From Hydrogenophaga sp. BPS33 (GTDB taxonomy: Bacteria; Pseudomonadota; Gammaproteobacteria; Burkholderiales; Burkholderiaceae_C), in assembly GCF_009859475.1 (NCBI RefSeq), contig NZ_CP044549.1, positions 1,488,001 through 1,552,000 on the forward strand: a stretch of DNA of 64,000 bases, read 5' to 3'. The position numbers were made by a program, and so were the translations under genes. The notes beneath the pieces are model-generated. The model searched no databases. It was not told the origin of the DNA and was given only the letters and a program-made list of their open reading frames with translations. Position 1 is the stretch's first letter. Every line of letters starts with the position of its first letter. Shown here in pieces: positions 52,414 through 60,656 of this stretch.

Positions 52414-53799
52414 ATGAATCAATCTGAACAGTTCTCCCCCACCGAAGCGCTCGCCACGTTCGGTGCGAATCTCCGCTTCGAAGATCTCCCCACGGGAGTG
52501 GTCTCCCGAATGAAAATGAGCCTTCTCGACAGCCTAGGGTGCTGCATTCACGGCGCGACGTTGCCGTGGAGCAGGATTGTGGCGGACATGTGCCTGCGCG
52601 AGGATAGCAAACCGGTCGCGACGATCCTGGGACAGGCAAGGCGGTCATCGGCGGCGCTGGCAGCGCTGGCGAATGCCACGGCTGGGCATGCGTTCGAGCT
52701 CGACGACATCCACAAGGAATCGGTCGTGCACGCCGGTTCCATCGCGCTTCCCGTAACACTCGCAATGGCCGAAGAGCAACAGGCGATGAGCGGCGCGGAT
52801 TTCCTGACGGCTATGGTGGCCGGCTATGAGGTGGGGCATCGGGTCGGAAGCGCGGCCACGACAAGTCTCTTTTTCAGAGGATTTCACCCCCAGGGCACTT
52901 CGGGCGTCTTCGTCGCGGCCGCATCGGCGGCTCGCGCACTCGGTCTGCCAGCCCACCAGTTTCAGCATGCATTGGGTATCGTCGGCTCTCAGGCCGGTGG
53001 GCTGATGGCGGCGCAGGAAGGTGCAATGGTGAAGCGCTTTCACAGTGGGCGCGCCGCGCAAAGCGGGGTATATGCGGCATTCCTGGCGAAGGAATCCTTC
53101 ACTGGCGTGCTGGACGTGCTGGAGGCGTCCTACGGGGGCTATCTAACCTCATACTCCGACGAGCCGAACGTCGCGCGGCTGCTGTCGGGCCTGGGTGAAA
53201 CCTGGGAGACGTTGAGCGTCGGATATAAACCCCACGCAAGCGTCACGAGCATCCACACCGCCCTGGATTGCCTCGACGAGCTGATGAAGGAGCATGCCTT
53301 CGATGCGGACGCCATAGACCAGATGCAAGTGGGGCTCAGCCGGATGACACACGTCCATTGCGCCTGGCCGTACAAGGCCCAGGGGGTCACGGCGGCTCAG
53401 ATGAATCTCTTCTATGGCCTGGCCGTCATTGCCATCGACCGCGAGGCATTCACCGAGCAGTATGCGCAGGAACGTCTCGCGGACGAAAGAATCCTGAGCT
53501 TCATCGAGAAGATCACCGCCACGATCGATCCGGAGATCGATGCCGAGGGCGCAGCTGCTCGACACGCTTGCAGGCTTCATGTGCAACTCAACGATGGCCG
53601 GGCCTTCGAACGATTCAAGGCCGACAGGCATGGGAGCCCGACCAATCCCCTGACCGAGGCAGAAATCGTCAGGAAGTTCGAGCGTGTCGTGGCCAAGTGT
53701 GTTCCTGAGGCCGGTTCGCGCCGTATCGTCGATGTGGTGTCCGATATCGAGCGGCTCCCGACGATCGTGCCCCTGATAGACGCACTCAGATTCTGTTGA
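52414..53799 (+). CDS. MmgE/PrpD family protein (3 of 3)
   Basis: A 461-aa protein, ATG at 52414 (a GTG two codons earlier is possible), 9 nt after copy 2. Signatures LLDSLGCCIHGATLPWS, HAFELDDIHKESVVHAG, RGFHPQGTSGVFVAA and MVKRFHSGRAAQSGVYAAFLA. Its HAFELDDIH block is closer to copy 1 than to copy 2. Two adjacent paralogues suggest either a hetero-oligomer or two consecutive hydration/dehydration or epimerisation steps. Confidence 0.9.
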   Translation: MNQSEQFSPTEALATFGANLRFEDLPTGVVSRMKMSLLDSLGCCIHGATLPWSRIVADMCLREDSKPVATILGQARRSSAALAALANATAGHAFELDDIHKESVVHAGSIALPVTLAMAEEQQAMSGADFLTAMVAGYEVGHRVGSAATTSLFFRGFHPQGTSGVFVAAASAARALGLPAHQFQHALGIVGSQAGGLMAAQEGAMVKRFHSGRAAQSGVYAAFLAKESFTGVLDVLEASYGGYLTSYSDEPNVARLLSGLGETWETLSVGYKPHASVTSIHTALDCLDELMKEHAFDADAIDQMQVGLSRMTHVHCAWPYKAQGVTAAQMNLFYGLAVIAIDREAFTEQYAQERLADERILSFIEKITATIDPEIDAEGAAARHACRLHVQLNDGRAFERFKADRHGSPTNPLTEAEIVRKFERVVAKCVPEAGSRRIVDVVSDIERLPTIVPLIDALRFC

Positions 53800-53979
53800 T
53801 TCGGTCGCAGAACAGCGCTCCGCGTAGGTGCGGGCAAGATGTGAGTGGCGGCTGCCCCTTGTATCGGCAAGCTCCTGCGTCCATGAAACTGGGGAGTCCG
53901 TACGGACTCTCAAACCGCTGTCGCGCTCCCCGGAGCAGTTGCCCGGAGGGTGTGCGACAACACGAAACTAAGCGAGTAA

Positions 53980-54840
53980 ATGTCTACCCGTAAGCAACTC
54001 AAGGCTCTGGCCGAGGCCCGGCGCGGTGTGATCGTGCCGGGTGCGTTCAATGCGCTCTCCGCCAAGGTGATCGAAGACCTGGGCTATGAAGCCGTGTACG
54101 TCACCGGGGCAGGCGTCACCAACATGTGGTTCGGCATGCCCGATCAAGGCTTCATGGGACTTTCCGAAATCGCTGAGCACACGGCGCGCATCCGCGATGC
54201 GGTGTGCGTACCGCTCATCGTCGATGCTGATACCGGCTTCGGCAACGCTCTCAACGTGCGGCACACCGTGCGCACGCTAGAGCGCGCGGGCGCCGACTGC
54301 ATCCAGTTTGAAGACCAGGTCGCGCCAAAGCGCTGTGGCCACTTCTCGGGCAAACAAGTCACCAGCACTGAGGAGGCGGTAAGCAAGATCCGTGCGGCCG
54401 TGGACGCGCGCCATGATCCGGACCTGCTGATCATGGCCCGTACGGACGCCGCCGCCACACAAGGCTTTGATGCCGCTGTCGAGCGTGCGCAGAAGTTCGT
54501 CGAGGCCGGTGCTGACATCCTGTTCGTGGAAGCGGTGACGACGGAAGAGCAGATCCGCGCGCTGCCCCAGCGCCTGGGCCCGCCGCAGTTGATGAACATG
54601 GTGATCGGCGGTAAGACGCCGATCTTCAATGCTGACGAGCTGAGCCGGTTAGGCTACGGCATCGTGCTCTATGCCAACGCAGCCCTGCAGGCGGCCGTGG
54701 CCGGTATGCAGAAGACCCTTACCATGCTGCGCGACGAGAAGGAAGTGCAGGAGTCCAGTGGGCTGGTGGCCTCGTTCGCCGAGCGCCAGCGCCTTGTGGG
54801 CAAGCCCGAATGGGACACGCTCGAAAAGCGCTACACCTGA
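53980..54840 (+). CDS. isocitrate lyase/PEP mutase family protein (PrpB-like)
   Basis: A 286-aa TIM-barrel enzyme of the length of 2-methylisocitrate lyase. The catalytic loop PKRCGHFSGK contains the active Cys; DADTGFGNALNV and IQFEDQ hold metal-binding Asp and Glu; LIMARTDAAA and MNMVIGGKTP complete the site. Family members cleave C-C or C-P bonds of 2-oxo or hydroxy acids: methylisocitrate lyase, oxaloacetate decarboxylase, carboxyPEP mutase. It follows three PrpD-type genes on the same strand, with 180 bp between, so a retro-aldol step on their product is plausible. Confidence 0.9.
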   Translation: MSTRKQLKALAEARRGVIVPGAFNALSAKVIEDLGYEAVYVTGAGVTNMWFGMPDQGFMGLSEIAEHTARIRDAVCVPLIVDADTGFGNALNVRHTVRTLERAGADCIQFEDQVAPKRCGHFSGKQVTSTEEAVSKIRAAVDARHDPDLLIMARTDAAATQGFDAAVERAQKFVEAGADILFVEAVTTEEQIRALPQRLGPPQLMNMVIGGKTPIFNADELSRLGYGIVLYANAALQAAVAGMQKTLTMLRDEKEVQESSGLVASFAERQRLVGKPEWDTLEKRYT

Positions 54841-55164
54841 TCGCCGTGGGCGGAGCTGACGAGGACATGTACGAGCGCTCAGGGGCATAGTTTGCGGCCT
54901 TGTCCTGCATCGCTAGAGAGCTTCGAACCGCGCTCGGTCCAGGCCCGCGTATCTGACGGTTCAGTTGTAGCGACCAACATGGGCGTCCTGCTCCGGCTTT
55001 CCCGGCTTCGAGCAAACGTATATCGGAATCCCCGAGTTGGCCTAAACGGGAGGCGGAGGCGTTGTTTACTTTCATAAATTTGCAAGCAGGCCGTCTTATT
55101 TGCCCTTTTTCACGAGCTGAGTCATAGGAAGAATCGCCAGACCCTCGCCCATCCTGGAGCACCC
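54841..55164. other. gene-free gap before the aminotransferase
   Basis: About 320 bp with no supported gene. An AT-rich patch (around 55055-55080, TTGTTTACTTTCATAAATTTGC) just before the aminotransferase may be its promoter, but spacing to a -35 is not convincing. Confidence 0.35.
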
Positions 55165-56523
55165 ATGAGCAACCTTAAGATCCCGCAAAACGCTTCTCAA
55201 CCCATTCGCATGGACGCCCAGTGGCTGGACGCCCACTGGATGCCGTTCACCGGAAACAGGCAATTCAAGCAGGCCCCTCGTTTGGTCGTGCAAGCCAAAG
55301 GCGCCTATTTCACCGACGCCGACGGCCGCAAGATCTTCGACGGGCTTTCGGGCCTGTGGTGCACGGGTCTCGGGCATTGCCGGCAAGAGGTCACCGACGC
55401 AGTGAGCCGCCAGGTCGCAACGCTTGACTACTCACCGGCCTTCCAGTTCGGCCATCCGCTGTCCTTCGAGCTGGCCAACCGTCTGCGCGAGCTCACCCCC
55501 GACGGGCTGGACTACGTTTTCTTTACCGGCTCAGGTTCGGAGTCGGCTGACACTTCCCTCAAGATGGCTCGTGCCTACTGGCGCGCGAAGGGCCAAGCAT
55601 CAAAAACCCGCCTGATCGGGCGCGAGAAGGGCTATCACGGCGTGAACTTCGGGGGCATCTCGGTCGGCGGCATTGGAGGAAACCGCAAGTTCTTCGGGCA
55701 TGCTGTCGATGCCGACCACCTGCCACACACTCTGCTCGCATCCAATGCGTTTTCACGCGGCGAGGCAGAGCTCGGCGGTGAAGCACTCGCCGACCGCCTG
55801 CTCGACCTCATTGCACTACACGATGCGAGCAATATTGCGGCGGTCATTATCGAGCCGTTCTCTGGTTCGGCAGGTGTTGTCATTCCTCCGAAAGGCTACC
55901 TCAATCGCGTGCGCGAGATTTGCACGGCCAATGACATCCTGTTGATCTTCGACGAGGTGATAACCGGTTTTGGCCGCGCAGGCGCAATGACAGGGGCAGA
56001 GGCTTTCGGCGTCACACCCGACATAATGAACGTCGCCAAGCAAATTACCAACGGCGCCCAGCCCTTGGGTGCCGTCATCACCAGCCGTGACATCTACGAC
56101 ACCTTCATGGCTACGGGCGGTCCGGAGTACCTTGTCGAATTCCCGCATGGCTACACCTACTCCGCCCATCCGGTCGCGTGTGCGGCAGGGTTAGCAGCAC
56201 TGGACATCCTTGTGAAGGAAGATCTCGTGGGGCGCGTGCGCCAAATGGCACCTCATTTCGAGCAGGCCGTGCACGGCCTAAAGGGACAGCCCCACGTCGC
56301 CGACATCCGCAACTATGGGCTGGCTGCGGGCATCACGATCACTTCAGCGCCCGGCGAGCCCGCGCGCAGGCCATATGAAATCGCCATGGCATGCTGGAGG
56401 AAGGGCTTCTACGTGAGGTACGGGGGCGACACGATCCAGCTTGCACCGCCGTTCATCTCTGAACGTTTCGAAATCGACCGCCTTGTCAGCGCTCTTGGAG
56501 ACGCACTCAACGAGGTTTGCTAA
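55165..56523 (+). CDS. class III (omega) aminotransferase, beta-alanine/omega-amino acid:pyruvate type
   Basis: A 452-aa PLP enzyme. Key motifs are HWMPFTGNRQFKQAPR at the N-terminus, FTGSGSESADTSLKMARAYWRA (PLP phosphate contact), IIEPFSGSAGVVIPPKGYL, the cofactor-binding Asp in LLIFDEVITGFGRAG and the Schiff-base Lys in NVAKQITNGAQPLGAV. HWMPFT plus GYTYSAHP match beta-alanine:pyruvate transaminases. It would transfer an amino group from an omega-amino acid, possibly one released by the HyuAB reaction (inference). Confidence 0.9.
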   Translation: MSNLKIPQNASQPIRMDAQWLDAHWMPFTGNRQFKQAPRLVVQAKGAYFTDADGRKIFDGLSGLWCTGLGHCRQEVTDAVSRQVATLDYSPAFQFGHPLSFELANRLRELTPDGLDYVFFTGSGSESADTSLKMARAYWRAKGQASKTRLIGREKGYHGVNFGGISVGGIGGNRKFFGHAVDADHLPHTLLASNAFSRGEAELGGEALADRLLDLIALHDASNIAAVIIEPFSGSAGVVIPPKGYLNRVREICTANDILLIFDEVITGFGRAGAMTGAEAFGVTPDIMNVAKQITNGAQPLGAVITSRDIYDTFMATGGPEYLVEFPHGYTYSAHPVACAAGLAALDILVKEDLVGRVRQMAPHFEQAVHGLKGQPHVADIRNYGLAAGITITSAPGEPARRPYEIAMACWRKGFYVRYGGDTIQLAPPFISERFEIDRLVSALGDALNEVC

Positions 56524-56661
56524 ATTCGTTGTTATATTGCACGGACGGCAATCAACACTATAGCGATCCGGCTCGGCCACTATGCAGTCTCGCGACTGGT
56601 GTCTGTTGGGGGCGCGTTGAAGCTTTTGGACTGCCCCCGGTCTAGTAGACAAACCGTCGCC

Positions 56662-57516
56662 TCAAGCCGAAGCGCGTTCAAACGCTTCGGGACTGACGCC
56701 GCCCAGGTGGCTGTGGCGGCGGGTTCGGTTGTAGAACGCTTCGATGTAGTCGAAGACATCGGAGCGTGCCAGGTCCCTGGTCTTGTAAATGCGCTTCTGG
56801 ATGCGCTCTTTCTTCAGGCTGCTGAAGAAGGACTCGGCAACGGCATTGTCCCAGCAGTTCCCCCGTCTGCTCATGCTCGGCTCGAGGTCGTGGGCTGAAC
56901 AAAACCGCTTGAAGTCGTCACTTCCGTACTGGCTGCCCTGGTCGCTGTGCACAATGACCCGCTGTTGGGGCTTTCGACGCCACACGGCCATCAGCACAGC
57001 GTCCAACGCGAGCTCTCTGCTCAACGAGGGCTTCATGGACCAGCCCACTACCTTGCGGGCGTAGAGGTCCAAGACCACCGCCAGATACAGCCAGCCTTGC
57101 CAGGTCCGGATGTAGGTGATGTCGGTGACCCAGACCTTGTTGGGCGCGTCCACCGTGAATTCGCGTTGCAGGTGGTTTGGCGCAATGAGGGAGGGTCTTC
57201 CTGCAATCGATCGAGGCTTCTTGTAGCCACGCACAGCCTTGATCTTGTGGCGCTGCATGAGGCGCTCCACACGATGCAGGCCGCAGGTTTCACCCGCCTC
57301 GCGAAGATCTGCAAACACCCGCCGAGCACCATAGACGCCGTGACTTGCTGCGTATGAATTTCGAATCATTTCAAGCAGCCGAGCGTCGTCTTTGGCCCGC
57401 TCGGACTGCGGGCATTGCAGCCATGCATAGAAGCCTGCGCGCGCCACCTGCAGCACCCTGCACATCAGGCTCAGGGCAAATTCATGACGATGTTCGATCA
57501 TGAAGCGGTACTTCAC
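56662..57516 (-). CDS. IS3-family transposase OrfB
   Basis: A 284-aa protein with the HTH_21 region GVYGARRVFADLREAG and a full DDE core: KVWVTDITYIRTWQGWLYLAVVLDLYARKVVGW (first Asp), VIVHSDQGSQYGSDDF (second Asp) and RRGNCWDNAVAESFFSSLKKE (Glu). It overlaps OrfA by 4 nt. No internal stops; probably functional. Confidence 0.92.
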   Translation of the reverse strand: MKYRFMIEHRHEFALSLMCRVLQVARAGFYAWLQCPQSERAKDDARLLEMIRNSYAASHGVYGARRVFADLREAGETCGLHRVERLMQRHKIKAVRGYKKPRSIAGRPSLIAPNHLQREFTVDAPNKVWVTDITYIRTWQGWLYLAVVLDLYARKVVGWSMKPSLSRELALDAVLMAVWRRKPQQRVIVHSDQGSQYGSDDFKRFCSAHDLEPSMSRRGNCWDNAVAESFFSSLKKERIQKRIYKTRDLARSDVFDYIEAFYNRTRRHSHLGGVSPEAFERASA

Positions 57517-57797
57517 TCGGGCTCCCTGGCAAAGTACTGCGCGGCTTTTTTTAGTAGGTCGCGCTCCTCTTCAATGCGGCGCATCTGGGCACGCAGCCGA
57601 AGAATTTCGCTCTTGGCCTCCAGCAACTCCTTGGATTGCTGCTCGGACTTGTCTGGCGCAACGGCCTTGACCCACTTGTACAGACTGTGTGCTGACACGC
57701 CTAAACGGGCGGCCACATCGGGCACGGTGTAACCGCGTTCGACGACCTGTTTGACTGCCTCTTCCTTGAATTCTGGTGAAAACCTCTGGGTGCTCAT
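57513..57797 (-). CDS. IS3-family transposase OrfA
   Basis: A 94-aa HTH protein from the ATG at 57797 (MSTQRFSPEFKEEAVKQVVERGYT), with VPDVAARLGVSAHSLYKWVKAV and a heptad helix LLEAKSEILRLRAQMRRIEEERDLLKKAA. It ends overlapping OrfB by 4 nt. Confidence 0.92.
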   Translation of the reverse strand: MSTQRFSPEFKEEAVKQVVERGYTVPDVAARLGVSAHSLYKWVKAVAPDKSEQQSKELLEAKSEILRLRAQMRRIEEERDLLKKAAQYFAREPE

Positions 57798-57817
57798 CGC
57801 ACTTCCTCCTATGCTCA

Positions 57818-57897
57818 AAGGATAGGCGGGGTTTGTCTACCGGACCAGGGGCAGTCCAAGGATAGGCGGGGTTTGTCTACCGGACCAGGGGCAGTCC
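57818..57897. repeat. 40-bp exact tandem duplication of the IS right end
   Basis: 57818-57857 and 57858-57897 are identical and contain the complete right inverted repeat twice in a row (AAGGATAGGCGGGGTTTGTC ... GGGGCAGTCC). It may mark an earlier insertion of the same IS at its own end followed by loss of one copy, or replication slippage. Confidence 0.88.
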
Positions 57898-57981
57898 AGG
57901 CGTCAATGCATCGGGTCGATGAGGTGTATGCGTAGGCTGACCGCTTGGTCTTCGACGTGACCTTGAGGTGTGCCAGTCGGT

Positions 57982-58007
57982 CCTCCGGTTCCGTGAGGAA
58001 CCGGAGG
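57982..58007 (-). terminator. 11-bp perfect hairpin downstream of livM
   Basis: CCTCCGGTTCC and GGAACCGGAGG pair perfectly around a GTGA tetraloop, 51 bp beyond the livM stop on the minus strand. No T-run follows on either strand. It may end or stabilise the liv operon transcript. Confidence 0.55.
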
Positions 58008-58057
58008 GGTCACCTTGCTCAATTGGGAGTACGCAGCCGGGTACATACACAGCGTCG

Positions 58058-59053
58058 TTATCTCGACTTGTTCGAGTGCTCTTCCTTAAACCGCATAACG
58101 AGGGCGATAGCCTCGCCCATGATGCCTCGCCGGAAGACCAGAACGCAGATCACAAAAATCAAACCAGTGACGATGGTGACGGACTGGCCCAATGTATTGA
58201 ACCACTCGACCCGTGTGAAGTTTGCCAGCAGGTGGCCCAAATCGCCAATCTTATTCTCCATCGCCACCACAACCGCTGCGCCGACAAACGGACCCGATAG
58301 CGTACCCAGACCACCCAGCAGCGTCATCAGGATCACCGAGCCGGATGAAGACCAGTGCACGTCGGTCAGTGTGGAGAAGCCGAGCACTAGCGTCTTGAGC
58401 GAGCCCGCCAAGCCAGACATCGCTGCCGAGATGACGAAGGCCAGCAGCTTGAAGCGATCCACGTCATAGCCCAATGAGATCGCGCGCGGCTCGTTCTCTT
58501 TAATGCCTTTCAGGACCTGCCCGAAGGGCGAGTGGACGGTGCGAAAGATAAGCACAAAAGCCGCAACGACGACCAAGAGCACCACGTAGTACATGGTCAG
58601 ATCGTTCGTCAGGTCCAGCACGCCGAACAACTCGCCCCGCGGCACGGCCTGCAGTCCGTCCTCACCACCAGTGAAAGGCACTTGCAGTGCTATGAAGTAC
58701 ACCATTTGCGCCAACGCAAGAGTGATCATGGAAAAGTAGATGCCCTGGCGCCGGATGGCCAGCACGCCGAACACCGCACCCAACAACGCGCCGGTGGTCG
58801 TGCCCAGAACCAGGGCCAGTTCGGGCGCTAGGCCCCACATCTTCATCGAGTACCCTGCAACGTAGGCTGAACCACCGAAGAAGGCCGCGTGGCCGAATGA
58901 AAGCAGTCCTGTGTAGCCAAGAAGCAAGTTAAACGCACAGGCGAACAGAGCAAAGCACATCAGCTTCATCATGAACACCGGATAGACGCCAGCGAAGGGT
59001 GCGGCCATCAGCGCGAGAAGCAGCAGGCCGTAGCCAAACAAGAACTTATTCAT
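58058..59053 (-). CDS. livM: branched-chain amino acid-type ABC transporter permease, LivM family
   Basis: A 331-aa inner-membrane permease, last gene of the liv operon and overlapping livH by 4 nt. About ten hydrophobic segments; the signatures FNLLLGYTGLLSFGHAAFFGGSAY, GYDVDRFKLLAFVISAAMSGLAGSL and LLGGLGTLSGPFVGAAVV are typical of LivM. With LivH it forms the translocation channel. In Burkholderiales such Liv systems often carry aromatic acids or amides and not only Leu/Ile/Val. Confidence 0.92.
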   Translation of the reverse strand: MNKFLFGYGLLLLALMAAPFAGVYPVFMMKLMCFALFACAFNLLLGYTGLLSFGHAAFFGGSAYVAGYSMKMWGLAPELALVLGTTTGALLGAVFGVLAIRRQGIYFSMITLALAQMVYFIALQVPFTGGEDGLQAVPRGELFGVLDLTNDLTMYYVVLLVVVAAFVLIFRTVHSPFGQVLKGIKENEPRAISLGYDVDRFKLLAFVISAAMSGLAGSLKTLVLGFSTLTDVHWSSSGSVILMTLLGGLGTLSGPFVGAAVVVAMENKIGDLGHLLANFTRVEWFNTLGQSVTIVTGLIFVICVLVFRRGIMGEAIALVMRFKEEHSNKSR

Positions 59054-59934
59054 GTCTCTTTTCCGAACAAACCGGCAGGACGGATCAGCAACACAATCAC
59101 CATAATCACGAAAACCACGGTGGAGGACGCCTCGGGGTGGAACACCTTCGCCAATCCTTCGAGAACGCCCAGGCCCAGACCGGTAAGGATGGAGCCCATG
59201 ATGGAGCCCATACCGCCGATGACCACTACTGCGAAGACGACAATGATGAGGTTTTGCCCCATCAGAGGCGAGACTTGGAGCACCGGCGTCGCCAGCACAC
59301 CGGCGAAAGCTGCGAGCGCCACACCGAAGCCGTAAGTTAGTGTGATCAACAACGGCACGTTGACGCCGAACGCCTCCATCAGCCGGGGGTTCTCAGTTCC
59401 AGCGCGGAGGTATGCGCCAACTCGCGTCTTCTCAATCAGTAACCAGGTGGCGACGCAAACCGCCAGAGAGACCACGACCACCCAGGCGCGGTATTTTGGC
59501 AAAGTCATCAAGCCAAGGTTCAAAGCGCCCGAGAGCTCGTCTGGGGCATCGTAGGCTAGGCCTGCAACGCCATAGACCGAGCGGAAAAGGCCTTCAATCA
59601 GAAGAGTCAATCCCAGTGTGAGAAGAAGGCCGTATAGATGGTCGAACTTGTAGATCCGCCGCAGCAGTGTGCGTTCGATCAACATACCAAAGAGGCCAAC
59701 GGCTACAGGAGCAACCACGAGCATCTTCCAGTAGCCTATTTCGAAGTAGTTCATCGCTATCCATGTGAACACTGCTCCCATCATGAACAGGGCCCCGTGC
59801 GCGAAGTTGACTACATTGAGTAGGCCGAAAATGACTGCTAGACCGAGGCTCAATATCGCGTAGAACGAGCCATTCACCAGTCCCAGAATGAGTTGGCCAA
59901 GCAGTGACGAAAGAGGGGTTCCGAAGATTTGCAC
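59050..59934 (-). CDS. livH: branched-chain amino acid-type ABC transporter permease, LivH family
   Basis: A 294-aa permease with about eight membrane segments. LGLVNGSFYAILSLGLAVIFGLLNVVNFAHGALFMMGA is the LivH N-terminal signature, and VFAVVVIGGMGSIMGSILTGLGLGVLEGL the conserved EAA-like region. It overlaps livM by 4 nt and follows livF by 11 nt. Confidence 0.93.
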   Translation of the reverse strand: MQIFGTPLSSLLGQLILGLVNGSFYAILSLGLAVIFGLLNVVNFAHGALFMMGAVFTWIAMNYFEIGYWKMLVVAPVAVGLFGMLIERTLLRRIYKFDHLYGLLLTLGLTLLIEGLFRSVYGVAGLAYDAPDELSGALNLGLMTLPKYRAWVVVVSLAVCVATWLLIEKTRVGAYLRAGTENPRLMEAFGVNVPLLITLTYGFGVALAAFAGVLATPVLQVSPLMGQNLIIVVFAVVVIGGMGSIMGSILTGLGLGVLEGLAKVFHPEASSTVVFVIMVIVLLIRPAGLFGKET

Positions 59935-59945
59935 AATGATTTCCC

Positions 59946-60656
59946 TTAGACGCCCAGCAGTTCATTGAGTACTGGCATCTTGACTTCGAGGTCGGCGGCG
60001 CCGAATCGCTCGACGATACGGCCGTGCTCCATGACGTAGAAGCGGTCGGCCAGCGGAGCGGCGAATCGGAAATTCTGTTCCACCATCACAATGGTGTAGC
60101 CCTTGCTGCGCAGGCTGCCAATCGCGCGTGCCAGCGCCTTCACGATCACCGGCGCCAAGCCCTCCGAGATTTCATCCAGCAGCAACAGCCGTGCCCCGGT
60201 GCGCAGAATGCGCGCCACCGCCAGCATCTGCTGCTCGCCGCCTGACAGACGCGTGCCGGGACTGTTCCGCCTCTCGGCCAGGTTGGGGAACATGGCGTAG
60301 ATCTCGGACACCGACATCCCCTGTGGGGCGCTCTTCAACAGTGGCGGCAGGAGCAGGTTTTCTTCCGCAGAAAGACTGGCGAAGATGCCACGCTCTTCTG
60401 GACAGTATCCGATGCCATGGTGCGCTATGCGGTGTGTGGGCAGGTGAAGGGTTTCATGGCCGTTGACTTTGATACTGCCTTTGCGCGCACCCGTGAGACC
60501 CATGATTGCGCGCAGTGTGGAAGTGCGCCCGGCGCCGTTGCGACCAAGCAATGTGACCACCTCGCCGGGCTGCACCACCATGTCTACGCCGTGTAGCACG
60601 TGCGATTCCCCGTACCAAGCTTGCAGGCCGTTGATTTCGAGAGCAGGAGCCGTCAT
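59946..60656 (-). CDS. livF: branched-chain amino acid-type ABC transporter ATPase, LivF family
   Basis: A 236-aa ABC ATPase. Walker A reads GRNGAGRTS, with Arg where nearly all ABC proteins have Lys; I recall the same change in other Liv-type ATPases. The signature motif is LSGGEQQM, Walker B LLLLDEISEGLAP, and the switch His is replaced by Gln (MVEQNFRFA), as is normal in LivF. It overlaps livG by 4 nt. Confidence 0.92.
   Translation of the reverse strand: MTAPALEINGLQAWYGESHVLHGVDMVVQPGEVVTLLGRNGAGRTSTLRAIMGLTGARKGSIKVNGHETLHLPTHRIAHHGIGYCPEERGIFASLSAEENLLLPPLLKSAPQGMSVSEIYAMFPNLAERRNSPGTRLSGGEQQMLAVARILRTGARLLLLDEISEGLAPVIVKALARAIGSLRSKGYTIVMVEQNFRFAAPLADRFYVMEHGRIVERFGAADLEVKMPVLNELLGV

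Larger units (their letters stand above)
56627..57858 (-). mobile_element. IS3-family insertion sequence, apparently complete
   Basis: Left end TGGACTGCCCCCGGTC (56627) and right end, read inward, TGGACTGCCCCTGGTC (57858) are imperfect inverted repeats of about 20 bp (GTAGACAAAC is shared too). orfA and orfB on the minus strand are both intact. The right end is followed directly by a second copy of itself, ending at 57898. Confidence 0.88.

Noticed and set aside
45966..53799. Propionate methylcitrate cycle (prpBCD) genes
   Set aside because: No prpC-like methylcitrate synthase or acnM/prpF is present, three PrpD paralogues occur, and the PrpB-like protein is in a separate unit.
57818..57897. 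CRISPR-like short tandem repeat
   Set aside because: Only two adjacent copies without spacers, and both correspond to an IS terminal repeat.
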